Both the position numbers and the translations under genes were made by a program. A stretch of DNA of 50,923 bases, taken from the NCBI GenBank assembly GCA_015060405.1, contig SUYN01000008.1:33589-84511 (forward strand), read 5' to 3'. The stretch is from Bacteroidales bacterium. GTDB lineage: Bacteria; Bacteroidota; Bacteroidia; Bacteroidales; UBA932. Positions 1-8,557 of the stretch are shown piece after piece (position 1 is the first letter of the stretch; every line of letters starts with the position of its first letter). Under the pieces are notes generated by a model that was not told the origin of the DNA, made no database searches, and was given only the letters and a program-made list of their open reading frames with translations.

Positions 1-83
1 ACCTCAAGCTCGTATTCGACTTCGGTGGTGCAGCTTCAGGTTCGAAGGTAGTGGTCAGCGGAATCACCCTCATAGAACATTAA
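1..83 (+). CDS. C-terminal end of a probable carbohydrate-binding protein (partial)
   Basis: Only the last 26 codons are inside the window, in the frame that starts at base 3, ending with TAA at 81-83. The readable peptide includes LVFDFGGAASGSK followed by VVVSGITLIEH. This looks like the last strands of a jelly-roll carbohydrate-binding domain, as found at the ends of glycan-binding lipoproteins and some glycoside hydrolases in Bacteroidota. A strong hairpin follows at once, and then a GH16 enzyme, so this gene probably belongs to the same glycan locus. The assignment to a carbohydrate-binding fold rests on the pattern of a very short peptide and is tentative; the existence of an open frame here is more certain. 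Confidence 0.55.
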   Translation, partial: LKLVFDFGGAASGSKVVVSGITLIEH

Positions 84-98
84 TATATACTGTATAAT

Positions 99-140
99 GG
101 CAGGGGATCAAAGCCCGGACCGGGCTTTGCCCCTGCCTTT
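99..140 (+). terminator. Strong hairpin between the upstream gene and the first GH16 gene
   Basis: GGCAGGGG (99-106) pairs with CCCCTGCC (130-137), and inside it AAAGCCC (110-116) pairs with GGGCTTT (122-128). Only a 3-base bulge (107-109) faces one unpaired G (129). A short T run and an AT-rich stretch follow. It could be a terminator, or a processing or stability hairpin that sets different expression of the binding protein and the hydrolases downstream, since the next gene starts only 14 bases later. Confidence 0.7.
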
Positions 141-153
141 AAATTAATTAAGA

Positions 154-1596
154 ATGAGACTCAAGACCTTATTATTGATAGCTGCCTTGGCAGGCATGAC
201 CACCGCCTGCGGCGAGAAGGATCCTCAAGGGGGCAATGCTCCGGAGGTGAAGCTTCAGGTGACCCCGAATGAGATCTCTGTTTCATCAGCTGCGCAGGAG
301 GTAGTCCTGACGGTAGTTGCAGAGACGGACTGGGGTGTCACTCCTGTTGATTCATGGGTGAAGACTTCCCCTACAGGAGGAGTCAAGGGTGAGACGACCT
401 TGAAGGTGACCATCGAGGAAAACAAGAATCTGGACGGACGTGCGACCACACTCCTTTTCAGGTCAGGTTCCATGAAGATGGAGGTCCCTGTGAAGCAGCA
501 TTATAAGGTCGAGTCTGTCGCTGTTGAGGACAAGGCCCTTCTGGCAGCCCTGCTCAAGGATCTCGACATGGATGGCGACGGCGTCCTCAGCACGAAGGAG
601 ATAGAGGGAATCACATCTCTCGATCTTTCCGACAGCGGGCTCACAGATGTCTCCGAGCTCGTTGCCCTGTTCCCTGACCTGGTCTCCCTTGACCTGTCCG
701 GAAACAACATTACATCCATTGACATCCAGATGCTCGGCAAGCTCAAGGAACTGGATCTCACCGGAAACCCGCTGACCACAGTATATGTGTGGTCGGACTT
801 TACCGCGCCTGCAGGATTCAAGATTCCTGAAGGTGCCGCATATGTAGAGCCGGAGATCTATACTCCAGCCGGCTACAAGCTCGTATGGAGGGACGAGTTC
901 AATGACCCTTCACTCATTATGCCTGACACGAAGGAATGGTGGTATGAGACCGCAGAGCCGGGTTGGGTGAATAATGAGCTTCAGACCTACGTTGCCGGAC
1001 GTACCGGCGATATCATCACAGCCGATGTGAGTGACGGCACCTTGAAGATCCGAGCCATAAAGAGCGGCAACAGGGTGTATTCGGCACGAGTGAACACAAA
1101 GAAGAACTGGACTTACGGCTATTTCGAGGCCCGTCTCAAGCTGCCGAAGGGCAAGGGCACATGGCCTGCGTTCTGGATGATGCCTTCCGTGTGGTCAGGC
1201 TGGCCTGAGGGCGGCGAGATCGACATCATGGAGCATGTCGGCTGTGTACCTACAGAGGTGTCTTCTTCAATTCACTGCAAGGCATATTATCATGCGATAG
1301 GAACTCAGAAGACTGCTGCAAGGAAGGTGGCCGGCGTGATGGACGAGTTCCACACATACGCATTGGAGTGGACTCCTGAATACATAAAGACATATGTGGA
1401 CGGCAAGCAGCTGTTCTACTACAATCCGGATGATTATTCAAGAGGACGCAATGCCGACACCTGGCCTTTCAACAAGCCTTTCGAGCTCAAGCTCAACCTC
1501 GCTTGGGGAGGCGACTGGGGAGGAATGATGGGAGTCGACGAGACCTGTCTCCCTGCAACATATGAAATAGACTACGTACGTGTGTTCCAGAAATGA
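154..1596 (+). CDS. GH16 endo-beta-glucanase lipoprotein with BACON, EF-hand-like and leucine-rich segments
   Basis: This is a 480-residue secreted lipoprotein. A signal peptide ends in the lipobox TTAC with Cys19 as the lipid site. Residues 32-115 form a BACON domain, with the typical W at SDWGV-like and RSG positions. Residues 138-149 form a 12-residue EF-hand-like loop (D138, D140, D142, E149), and about 152-215 form short leucine-rich repeats such as LVSLDLSGNNITSID. From about residue 238 to the end is a GH16 domain with the catalytic signature EIDIME (E355 nucleophile, D357, E360 acid/base). GH16 enzymes with this motif are typically laminarinases or licheninases, hydrolysing beta-1,3 or mixed beta-1,3/1,4 glucan. 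It is the first of two tandem GH16 genes and likely sits on the outer face of the outer membrane. Exact substrate is inferred. Confidence 0.9.
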   Translation: MRLKTLLLIAALAGMTTACGEKDPQGGNAPEVKLQVTPNEISVSSAAQEVVLTVVAETDWGVTPVDSWVKTSPTGGVKGETTLKVTIEENKNLDGRATTLLFRSGSMKMEVPVKQHYKVESVAVEDKALLAALLKDLDMDGDGVLSTKEIEGITSLDLSDSGLTDVSELVALFPDLVSLDLSGNNITSIDIQMLGKLKELDLTGNPLTTVYVWSDFTAPAGFKIPEGAAYVEPEIYTPAGYKLVWRDEFNDPSLIMPDTKEWWYETAEPGWVNNELQTYVAGRTGDIITADVSDGTLKIRAIKSGNRVYSARVNTKKNWTYGYFEARLKLPKGKGTWPAFWMMPSVWSGWPEGGEIDIMEHVGCVPTEVSSSIHCKAYYHAIGTQKTAARKVAGVMDEFHTYALEWTPEYIKTYVDGKQLFYYNPDDYSRGRNADTWPFNKPFELKLNLAWGGDWGGMMGVDETCLPATYEIDYVRVFQK

Positions 1597-1600
1597 TGTT

Positions 1601-1667
1601 GTCATTTCTTTCACTGTCGCTCAAGCGGCCAGCCGGTTACGGGTGACCGCAGTGAGTCGGGAAATCA
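1601..1667. repeat. Imperfect inverted repeat between the two GH16 genes
   Basis: Outer arms ATTTC..CACTG (1604-1616) and CAGTG..GAAAT (1650-1665) are complementary with a small internal bulge. Inside them lie two smaller palindromes: CGCT/AGCG (1618-1627), and CGGTTAC/GTGACCG (1634-1649, one wobble pair). As RNA this could fold into a small branched structure in the 79-base gap. It may be an intercistronic stability element or one copy of a dispersed repeat; copy number cannot be judged from one window. Confidence 0.45.
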
Positions 1668-1675
1668 ATATTTTT

Positions 1676-2821
1676 ATGAAAATGATACCAAAATTATCAA
1701 CAATCGTCCTTCTGGCCCTTTCATGCACCGGCCCGGAGCAGACCGAAACCCCTGTAGGCGGTACCGTCCAGGTCTCTCCGGCAGAAATTGTCCTGGATTT
1801 TGAAGAGCAGGAGACCTTTCTTACAGTCACATCCGATTCGGATTGGGGTACCTCTGTAGCCGATCCGTCATGGTGCTCGGTTTCGCCGACAGGGGGCATC
1901 AAGGGGGAAACCAGGGTCAAAGTGTCCGTGAAGAAGAATCTTCTGACCGAGGACCGTGCCAACACCATCACATTCAGGACGACCTCTTCAAAGGTGGAAA
2001 TCCCTGTCACCCAGCAGACAAGTTCCACAGGTGAGGCTATGTTCGTCCCTGAGGGCTATGAACTCTTCTGGAGCGACGAGTTTGAAGGCAACAGACTGGA
2101 CGAGGCCAGCTGGACCTGCGAAGTGGGCCGAGGAAGCAACGGCTGGGGCAATGCTGAGCTTCAGTACTACACGGCTCGTCCTGAAAATGTGGACGTGGCT
2201 GACGGAAAACTGATAATAACTGCCAGAAAGGAGAAATATGAAGGCGCGGAAGCCACATCGGCACGCCTGATCACTCTTGGGAAAGTCTATTTCAAGTACG
2301 GCTATGTCACTGCTTCAATCAAGCTTCCGAAGACGGCCGACGGACTCTGGCCTGCATTCTGGATGATGGGCAACGACTTCAAGTCCAAGGGCTGGCCGAA
2401 CTGCGGCGAGACCGACATACTGGAGATGGGCCATCAGAACGGTATCAGGAAGGGCACTCAGGAGAAATTCCTCAACGGGGCCTGCCATTGGGGTGCTCCC
2501 GGCCATCAGTATTATTCCTATGATTTCACCAACAGCTATTCTGTCCAGGACGGTCAGTTCCACACATTCACATGCATATGGGATGAAGACCAGATAGCGA
2601 TGTACATAGACCTCGACACCAGACCGGATGCGAAGCCGTATTTCAAGATGGCTCTGAAGGACTTCGGTGACAATGAATTCCGTAAGGACAACTTCATCCT
2701 TCTCAATCTTGCCGTAGGCGGTAACTTCCCAGGTATATGGGATATCAATAAAGTTACTGCCCTTGACGACGGCCCTGCCCGAATGGAAATTGATTATGTG
2801 CGTGTGTTTCAGAAGAAATGA
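1676..2821 (+). CDS. GH16 endo-beta-glucanase lipoprotein with BACON domain
   Basis: This is a 381-residue lipoprotein. I start it at the ATG at 1676, because the product then begins with a short signal peptide ending in LALSC (Cys17); the 32 codons of open frame upstream do not look like a signal peptide and overlap the previous gene. A BACON domain (about residues 28-112, ending in VEIPVTQQ) is followed by a GH16 domain whose catalytic signature is ETDILE (E245, D247, E250). Conserved aromatic stretches such as GLWPAFWMMG line the substrate cleft. It lacks the EF-hand and leucine-rich segments of its neighbour, so the two paralogues have diverged in architecture. It probably cuts internal bonds of laminarin-like or mixed-linkage beta-glucan at the cell surface. 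The family is clear; the exact linkage specificity is not. Confidence 0.88.
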   Translation: MKMIPKLSTIVLLALSCTGPEQTETPVGGTVQVSPAEIVLDFEEQETFLTVTSDSDWGTSVADPSWCSVSPTGGIKGETRVKVSVKKNLLTEDRANTITFRTTSSKVEIPVTQQTSSTGEAMFVPEGYELFWSDEFEGNRLDEASWTCEVGRGSNGWGNAELQYYTARPENVDVADGKLIITARKEKYEGAEATSARLITLGKVYFKYGYVTASIKLPKTADGLWPAFWMMGNDFKSKGWPNCGETDILEMGHQNGIRKGTQEKFLNGACHWGAPGHQYYSYDFTNSYSVQDGQFHTFTCIWDEDQIAMYIDLDTRPDAKPYFKMALKDFGDNEFRKDNFILLNLAVGGNFPGIWDINKVTALDDGPARMEIDYVRVFQKK

Positions 2822-2837
2822 TTAATCACAGTAAAAT

Positions 2838-5045
2838 ATGAAGACTATAAGATTTATACTCAGTGCTGCTGTCCTTATTTCGGCAATAGGCTGTGGTGCA
2901 CAGTCTGAAACGGACAGGAAGGTGGAGGCTCTGCTTTCTCAGATGAGCCTTCAGGAGAAGATCGGCCAGATGAACCAGCTTTCAGGAGGAGCCTGGCTCA
3001 AGGATGAGGCAGCTGCAGGAAATGTGGGCAGCATCCTGAACTGTTCTGATCCTAAGGAAATCAACATCGTGCAGAAGGCTGCAGTCGAGGAAAGCCGTCT
3101 CGGCATTCCGATCATCGCTTCGCGTGATGTCATCCACGGTTTCCACACGATATTCCCGATTCCGCTGGGACAGGCTGCGACCTTCAATCCGGCCATCGTC
3201 GAGAAGGGAGCACGCATAGCTGCCATAGAGGCCACTGCAAGCGGCGTGAGATGGACCTTCTCTCCTATGCTTGACATCGCGCGTGATCCACGTTGGGGAC
3301 GAGTAGCGGAAGGTTCGGGTGAAGATCCGTATCTTGATGCCGTCATGGGTGTTGCAATGGTCAAGGGCTATCAGGGCGATAACCTCAGCGACCCTACTTC
3401 CATGGCTGCCTGCATCAAGCACTTCGTGGGCTACGGTGCTGCTGAAGGCGGACGTGATTATAATACGACAATGATTTCGGAGCGTTCACTCCGCAATACA
3501 TATTTCCCTGCATTCAAGGCTACGGCAGAGGCCGGCGCCGCTACCCTCATGACTTCGTTCAATGAGATCGACGGTGTGCCGTCTACAGGAAACAAGTGGC
3601 TTCTCAAGGATATCCTCCGCGACGAGTGGGGATGGGACGGAATGGTCGTAACGGACTGGAATTCAGCCGGTGAGATGATTGCGCATGGATTCTCACGTGA
3701 CCTCAAGCATACTGCGGAGCAGGCGATAAACGCCGGTGTCGACATGGACATGATGTCATACGGCTTCATCCAGTATGTCGAGGAACTCGTGAAGGAAGGC
3801 AAGGTTTCCGAGAAGGAAATCGACCGCGCCGTACGTAATATCCTGAAGCTCAAGTTCGAACTCGGACTTTTCGAAAATCCGTATGTCGATGAAACGGCAT
3901 CCGCAAAGGTAGACTATGCTCCTGAGCATCTTGAGGCTGCAAAGCAGTGCGCAGTGGAGTCGGCTGTACTTCTCAAGAACAACGGCGTACTTCCTCTTTC
4001 TGCCGCAAGGACTATCCTCGTGACAGGTCCTCTGGCTGACGCTCCGTATGAGCAGATGGGTACATGGGCATTTGACGGTCAGAAGGAACATACAATAACT
4101 CCTCTCGATGCTCTTCGTGAGGAATACAATGTTATCTGGGAACCTGGTCTGGCATATAGCCGCGACAAGAATACAAAGGATTTTGCAAGGGTACGCAATG
4201 CAGCTTCAAGGGCTGATGCCGCTGTCGTATTTGTCGGCGAAGAGGCCATCCTTTCTGGTGAGGCTCACTCTCTTTCAAACCTCAATCTTCAGGGAGCTCA
4301 GAGCGAACTCATCGCTGAGGTTGCAAAGGCTGGAAAACCTGTTGTGGTCGTGGTGATCGCCGGTCGTCCTCTTACTATCGAACGTGATCTTGCAAATTGT
4401 GATGCGATGCTTTACTCATTCCATCCGGGTACCATGGGAGGTCCGGCGCTTGCAGACCTTATCAAGGGTAAGGCAGTGCCTTCGGGAAAGCTTCCGATGA
4501 CATTCCTCCGCGATGCAGGACAGGCTCCGTTCTATTACAACCACAACAACAGCGGACGTCCATGCAACGGTACCGAAACCCTTCTGAACGATATTCCTAT
4601 CGCTGCAGGCCAGACATCCCTCGGATGTACTTCGTATTATCTTGATACTGGATACGGCCCGCTCTTCCCGTTCGGATACGGTCTTTCATACACTGAGTTC
4701 GAGTACGGAAAGCCTGTCATCGAGAATGCGGAACTTGAGCGTGACGGAGTGCTCCGCGTAAGTCTTGACCTTAAGAACAAGGGAAAATACGAGGCGACGG
4801 AGGTGGCGCAGCTCTACGTGCAGGACTGCGTAGGCTCGGTTGTCCGTCCGGTCAAGGAGCTCAAGAGATTCGAGAGGATCACCCTTGCTCCGGGAGAGAC
4901 GAAGACAATTACATTCGAGCTTCCTGTAGCAGAACTCGCATTCTGGAACTTCGACATGGAATATGTTGTCGAGCCGGGAGATTTCAGACTTTGGGTGGCA
5001 GGGGATTCCGCTTCAGGAGAGCCTGTCGGTTTTGTAGTGAAATAG
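2838..5045 (+). CDS. GH3 beta-glucosidase (BglX-like), lipoprotein signal
   Basis: This 735-residue protein is a full-length family 3 glycoside hydrolase that removes terminal glucose from beta-gluco-oligosaccharides. The signal peptide ends in AIGC (Cys19), so it is exported and either lipidated or periplasmic. The N-terminal barrel carries the substrate-binding KHFVGYGAAEGGRDY stretch and the nucleophile motif VVTDW (D273). The second alpha/beta domain and the SGKLPMTFLR motif follow, and the last 100 or so residues are a fibronectin III-like domain (LKNKGKYEATEVAQLYV). It starts 16 bases after the second GH16 gene and is followed after 3 bases by the CotH gene, so it sits in one operon with the endo-glucanases whose products it would finish. 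Confidence 0.93.
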   Translation: MKTIRFILSAAVLISAIGCGAQSETDRKVEALLSQMSLQEKIGQMNQLSGGAWLKDEAAAGNVGSILNCSDPKEINIVQKAAVEESRLGIPIIASRDVIHGFHTIFPIPLGQAATFNPAIVEKGARIAAIEATASGVRWTFSPMLDIARDPRWGRVAEGSGEDPYLDAVMGVAMVKGYQGDNLSDPTSMAACIKHFVGYGAAEGGRDYNTTMISERSLRNTYFPAFKATAEAGAATLMTSFNEIDGVPSTGNKWLLKDILRDEWGWDGMVVTDWNSAGEMIAHGFSRDLKHTAEQAINAGVDMDMMSYGFIQYVEELVKEGKVSEKEIDRAVRNILKLKFELGLFENPYVDETASAKVDYAPEHLEAAKQCAVESAVLLKNNGVLPLSAARTILVTGPLADAPYEQMGTWAFDGQKEHTITPLDALREEYNVIWEPGLAYSRDKNTKDFARVRNAASRADAAVVFVGEEAILSGEAHSLSNLNLQGAQSELIAEVAKAGKPVVVVVIAGRPLTIERDLANCDAMLYSFHPGTMGGPALADLIKGKAVPSGKLPMTFLRDAGQAPFYYNHNNSGRPCNGTETLLNDIPIAAGQTSLGCTSYYLDTGYGPLFPFGYGLSYTEFEYGKPVIENAELERDGVLRVSLDLKNKGKYEATEVAQLYVQDCVGSVVRPVKELKRFERITLAPGETKTITFELPVAELAFWNFDMEYVVEPGDFRLWVAGDSASGEPVGFVVK

Positions 5046-5048
5046 AAT

Positions 5049-6695
5049 ATGGAAAGATACATGAAGATCATATCATTGCTTTTCTCTCTCATACTCCTTT
5101 TATCAGGTTGTGAGAAGAATGAGGACACACCGAAGGAACCTCAGCAGCCGCAAGGCCTCCGGGAGCTTGTCCAGGCCTATCAGGACGGAAAGGTTTTCGA
5201 TTCGGCGGAGCATCAGAACGGGAGTTGCGTCATAAGATTCTCGGACGGCTCCAGCCTGACTGTTGCCGAAACGGCTTTCGAGATTCATGACTGCAGGGTC
5301 GGAAAGCCTGCAAAGGTCGATGCTACAGGCAGTTGGTGGATGCTTGACGGCGCGGTCATTCCGATCAGGGTGGATTCCTCCCTCTCCGATGAGGAGTCCT
5401 GGCCGGTATATGTCTATTTCGATGCGAAGACCCTTTATGTCTACCTCAGTAACCGCAGTGTGCTGACATTCTCCAGCAAGGTTCTTCAGGAAGAGGAGAA
5501 GGAACAGGCTGAGATAGAGAGAAGGCAGAACATACCTGTAATCCGCATAACGACCAAGAATTCCGCCCCTATCGTGGACAAGAAGAACTATGTGGACGGA
5601 TCCATCACCATCTCTGATCCTGAACTGCTTTACAGTGATGTGGCTGAGTTTAAGGCCTACATGGGCATCAGGGGAAGAGGAAACTCCACCTGGAGTTTCC
5701 CCAAGAAGCCATGGAAGGTGAAGCTGGATGAGAAGGCATCCCTGCTCGGCATGCCTGCAGACAAGGAATGGGCACTTCTTGCCAACTATGCGGACAGGAC
5801 TCTGATCCGCAACATCGTTGCGATGAAGCTTTCAGAGATATGCGGCTTCAGCTGGACTCCGAGGATGCGCAGCGTCGAGGTCTACCTCAATGGCAAGTAT
5901 CAGGGTGTATATACACTTTGCGAACATAAGAAGGTGTCCAAGGACCGTGTGGATATAGACCTGGTAGGGGAGGACGACAACACCGGAGATGCCATGACAG
6001 GAGGTTATTATCTCGAGATCGAGGAGCAGCAGGACGAGACCACATGCTGGTGGACATCCATGGGAGTTCCGATGATGTTCAGCGATCCTGAGGTGCCTAC
6101 GCAGCAGCAGCTTGCGTATGTCAAGGGCCTTTTCGAGTCCTTCGAGCAGGCTCTGTGGGCAAGGGATTATTCGGAAGAGACGGGTTATCCTAAATATATA
6201 GATGTGGACTCGTTCGTTGATTACTACATCGTTCAGGAACTCACCAAGAACATCGACGGAAACCTCCGCAAAAGCTCCTTCATAACCAAGGAGCGTGGAA
6301 AGAAGATGGAGATGTACCATCTCTGGGACTTCGACCTGACTCTCGGCAACTGCGGCTATTTCTGGGGCAGTACCGGTAACGGCCCGGAGAACTTCTGGAT
6401 AAAGCTCGACAAATGGTACCCTCATCTTTTCAATGATCCTGCATTCGTAGAGAAGGTTCAGGACCGTTGGAATGAGCTGATGCCGGAGTTTGAGAAGATC
6501 CCTGATTTCATAGACGACCAGGTCCTTTCACTGGACAAGGCCCAGAAGAGGAACTTCGAGGTCTGGAGCATATGGGAGTCGGTGGACTGGGTATACTTCC
6601 CGTCCCTGGGCTCGTATGAAAAGGAGGTCGACTATCTGAAGGAATTCTATACAGACAGACTCCATTGGCTTGACACAGAACTTAATAGATTATAG
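5049..6695 (+). CDS. CotH kinase-family surface lipoprotein
   Basis: This 548-residue protein has a signal peptide ending in LSGC. A second ATG at 5061 would give a shorter n-region (Cys17 instead of Cys21) and is equally plausible. Residues about 60-140 look like a small beta-rich domain (VIRFSDGSSLTV). From about residue 165 to the end is a CotH domain: IRGRGNSTWSFPKKPWKVKL, LLANYADRTLIRN, the GVYTLCEHKKVSKDRVDI stretch and the WDFDLTLGN motif. CotH proteins are atypical protein kinases with a Mg/ATP site, best known from spore coats, and related domains occur in secreted proteins of carbohydrate-degrading bacteria. Its place between GH3 and GH5 genes suggests a role at the cell-surface glucan machinery. 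What it phosphorylates, if anything, is unknown. Confidence 0.85.
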   Translation: MERYMKIISLLFSLILLLSGCEKNEDTPKEPQQPQGLRELVQAYQDGKVFDSAEHQNGSCVIRFSDGSSLTVAETAFEIHDCRVGKPAKVDATGSWWMLDGAVIPIRVDSSLSDEESWPVYVYFDAKTLYVYLSNRSVLTFSSKVLQEEEKEQAEIERRQNIPVIRITTKNSAPIVDKKNYVDGSITISDPELLYSDVAEFKAYMGIRGRGNSTWSFPKKPWKVKLDEKASLLGMPADKEWALLANYADRTLIRNIVAMKLSEICGFSWTPRMRSVEVYLNGKYQGVYTLCEHKKVSKDRVDIDLVGEDDNTGDAMTGGYYLEIEEQQDETTCWWTSMGVPMMFSDPEVPTQQQLAYVKGLFESFEQALWARDYSEETGYPKYIDVDSFVDYYIVQELTKNIDGNLRKSSFITKERGKKMEMYHLWDFDLTLGNCGYFWGSTGNGPENFWIKLDKWYPHLFNDPAFVEKVQDRWNELMPEFEKIPDFIDDQVLSLDKAQKRNFEVWSIWESVDWVYFPSLGSYEKEVDYLKEFYTDRLHWLDTELNRL

Positions 6696-6705
6696 GTTAG
6701 TTGAT

Positions 6706-7944
6706 ATGAAAGCTTTACGATTCGCTTTGCTCTTGCTTGTGGCAGGGCTCTTTGCAGGATGTGGGAGCACAGGTTCATCTGTCTCTTCATCTGATTTCAT
6801 AAGGATTGACGGTCAGGATCTTGTGGCTCCGGACGGTTCGAAGTTCTTCATCAAGGGAACCAACCTCGGCAACTGGCTCAATCCGGAAGGATATATGTTC
6901 GGTTTCCAGAAGACCAATTCGGCCCGGCTGATCGACCAGATGTTCTGCGAGATGGTGGGACCTGACTTTACGGCAGAGTTCTGGAAGATGTTCAAGGACA
7001 ATTATGTGACTGAAAAGGACATTGAGTTCATCGCATCCACTGGAGCGAACACCATCCGTGTACCTTTCCACTACAAACTCTTCACTGATGAGGATTACAT
7101 GGGACTCGTTTCCGGTCAGGACGGCTTCAGGAGGCTTGATGACGTGATAGGGTGGTGCCGCAACCACGGTCTGTACGTCATCCTTGACATGCACGATGCA
7201 CCGGGAGGTCAGACAGGAGACAACATCGATGACAGCTATGGCTACCCTTGGCTTCTTGAAAGCGAAGCCTCGCAGCAGCTTTTCTGCGAAATATGGAAAA
7301 AGATTGCCGCCTACTATAAGGACGAGCCGGTCATCCTGGCCTATGACCTTATAAATGAGCCTATAGCCCCTTACTTCGACAATGTGGAGGACCTGAACGA
7401 GAAGCTGGAGCCTCTTCACAAGAGGGTGACAGCTGCAATCCGCGAGGTCGATGACAATCACATCATCATGCTGGGCGCTCCTCAATGGAACGGCAACTTC
7501 AAGCCTTTCAAGGACTGGAGCTATGATGACAAGCTCATGTGGACCTGCCATCGTTACGGCGGCGACCCGATCCGTCCTGCAATCATGAATTTCATCGAGT
7601 TCCGCGACAGTACCGGCCTGCCTATGTACATGGGAGAGATCGGCCACAACACAGACGAATGGCAGGAGACTTTCTGCAGGACAATGCAGGAGGCCAACAT
7701 AGGCTACACCTTCTGGCCATACAAGAAGATAAGGAACTCCTGCTTCAACGGCATCACGCCTCCGGAGAACTGGGACAAGGTGATAGAGTTCTCGGAAGCT
7801 CCACGTGCGACCTTCTTCGAGATCAGAGCTGCCAGACCGGACCAGGAGACAGCAAGGAAGGCCATGCTCGACTTCATCGAAGCCTGCAGGTTCGAGAACT
7901 GCACCCCGCAGGAGGGCTACATCAACTCTTTGCTTATGAAATAG
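6706..7944 (+). CDS. GH5 family glucanase lipoprotein
   Basis: This 412-residue protein starts at the ATG at 6706, giving a lipoprotein signal peptide ending in FAGC (Cys19); the in-frame upstream codons overlap the CotH gene. The body is a family 5 TIM barrel. It has the early IKGTNLGNWLNPEG strand, the VILDMHDAPGGQ loop, the acid/base in DLINEP (E218) and the nucleophile in YMGEIGHN (E311). The start of the domain resembles exo-beta-1,3-glucanase-like and related GH5 subfamilies. It is the last gene of the glucan operon, 10 bases after the CotH gene, and its 3' end overlaps the convergent HAD gene by 11 bases. Family assignment is firm; subfamily and linkage are uncertain. Confidence 0.9.
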   Translation: MKALRFALLLLVAGLFAGCGSTGSSVSSSDFIRIDGQDLVAPDGSKFFIKGTNLGNWLNPEGYMFGFQKTNSARLIDQMFCEMVGPDFTAEFWKMFKDNYVTEKDIEFIASTGANTIRVPFHYKLFTDEDYMGLVSGQDGFRRLDDVIGWCRNHGLYVILDMHDAPGGQTGDNIDDSYGYPWLLESEASQQLFCEIWKKIAAYYKDEPVILAYDLINEPIAPYFDNVEDLNEKLEPLHKRVTAAIREVDDNHIIMLGAPQWNGNFKPFKDWSYDDKLMWTCHRYGGDPIRPAIMNFIEFRDSTGLPMYMGEIGHNTDEWQETFCRTMQEANIGYTFWPYKKIRNSCFNGITPPENWDKVIEFSEAPRATFFEIRAARPDQETARKAMLDFIEACRFENCTPQEGYINSLLMK

Positions 7945-8557
7945 CGATATCCTTGACGGTCAGTGACCTGAAGTCATCTATGACCATGTTGCAGAGAGGG
8001 GCTATTGCCTCTCTCTTGTTTGTTGTAGCCAGGCCTATCACCCTGGCTCCTGCCGCACGTCCCGCGGCAATCCCGTGGAAGGAATCCTCGAATACCACTG
8101 TTTCTTCAGGCGTGCCTCCGAGTACTTCCATACCTTTGATAAAGCACTCCGGATCCGGCTTGGATCTCGAGAAATGCTCGCTTGTGAGCACCCTGTCGAC
8201 AAGATCTGTAAGCTCCGGATGTGCCTTGTAGGCATTTGCCATCTTTACATCGTTGGAGCTTGTCACTATCGCCATAGGAATGCCGGCCTCTTTCAGACTT
8301 CTCATGAATTCATAAGCTCCGGGGATGTAATCGTATGTCATGCCGCGCTCGAAGGCATTGAGCTGCGGCACGATCTCCTCCTGCTCCTTCTGCATTCCGG
8401 CAAAGTATTTCCCGAAGATCTGCACAAGGGTCTGCCCCTTTATCGTGTGGCCGAATCCCTCCATCTCAAGATAGTCCATACCTATCCTGTCCCAGAACTT
8501 AGTGTACTGGTTCTCGGTGTCTGCGATGACACCGTCGAAGTCGAAAAGAACTATCAT
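7934..8557 (-). CDS. HAD-superfamily hydrolase (phosphatase / beta-phosphoglucomutase-like)
   Basis: This 207-residue cytoplasmic enzyme has all HAD motifs. Motif I is LFDFDGVIADTE (D6 nucleophile, D8 acid/base), motif II is IVTSSN, motif III is SRSKPDPECF and motif IV is VVFEDSFHG. The helical cap between motifs I and II (about residues 15-90) places it in subfamily IA with phosphoglycolate phosphatases and beta-phosphoglucomutases. Its start overlaps the stop of the S41 protease gene by four bases (ATGA), so the two are translationally coupled. Its 3' end overlaps the convergent GH5 gene. A sugar-phosphate substrate is plausible but not shown by the sequence. Confidence 0.88.
   Translation of the reverse strand: MIVLFDFDGVIADTENQYTKFWDRIGMDYLEMEGFGHTIKGQTLVQIFGKYFAGMQKEQEEIVPQLNAFERGMTYDYIPGAYEFMRSLKEAGIPMAIVTSSNDVKMANAYKAHPELTDLVDRVLTSEHFSRSKPDPECFIKGMEVLGGTPEETVVFEDSFHGIAAGRAAGARVIGLATTNKREAIAPLCNMVIDDFRSLTVKDIAIS

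Noticed and set aside
1580..1675. An N-terminal extension of the second GH16 protein by 32 codons
   Set aside because: It overlaps the previous gene, covers the inverted repeat, and would bury the signal peptide that starts at 1676.
6787..7647. A 286-codon open frame on the - strand opposite the GH5 gene
   Set aside because: It lies wholly within a clear GH5 gene with both catalytic glutamates; the antisense protein has no recognisable features.
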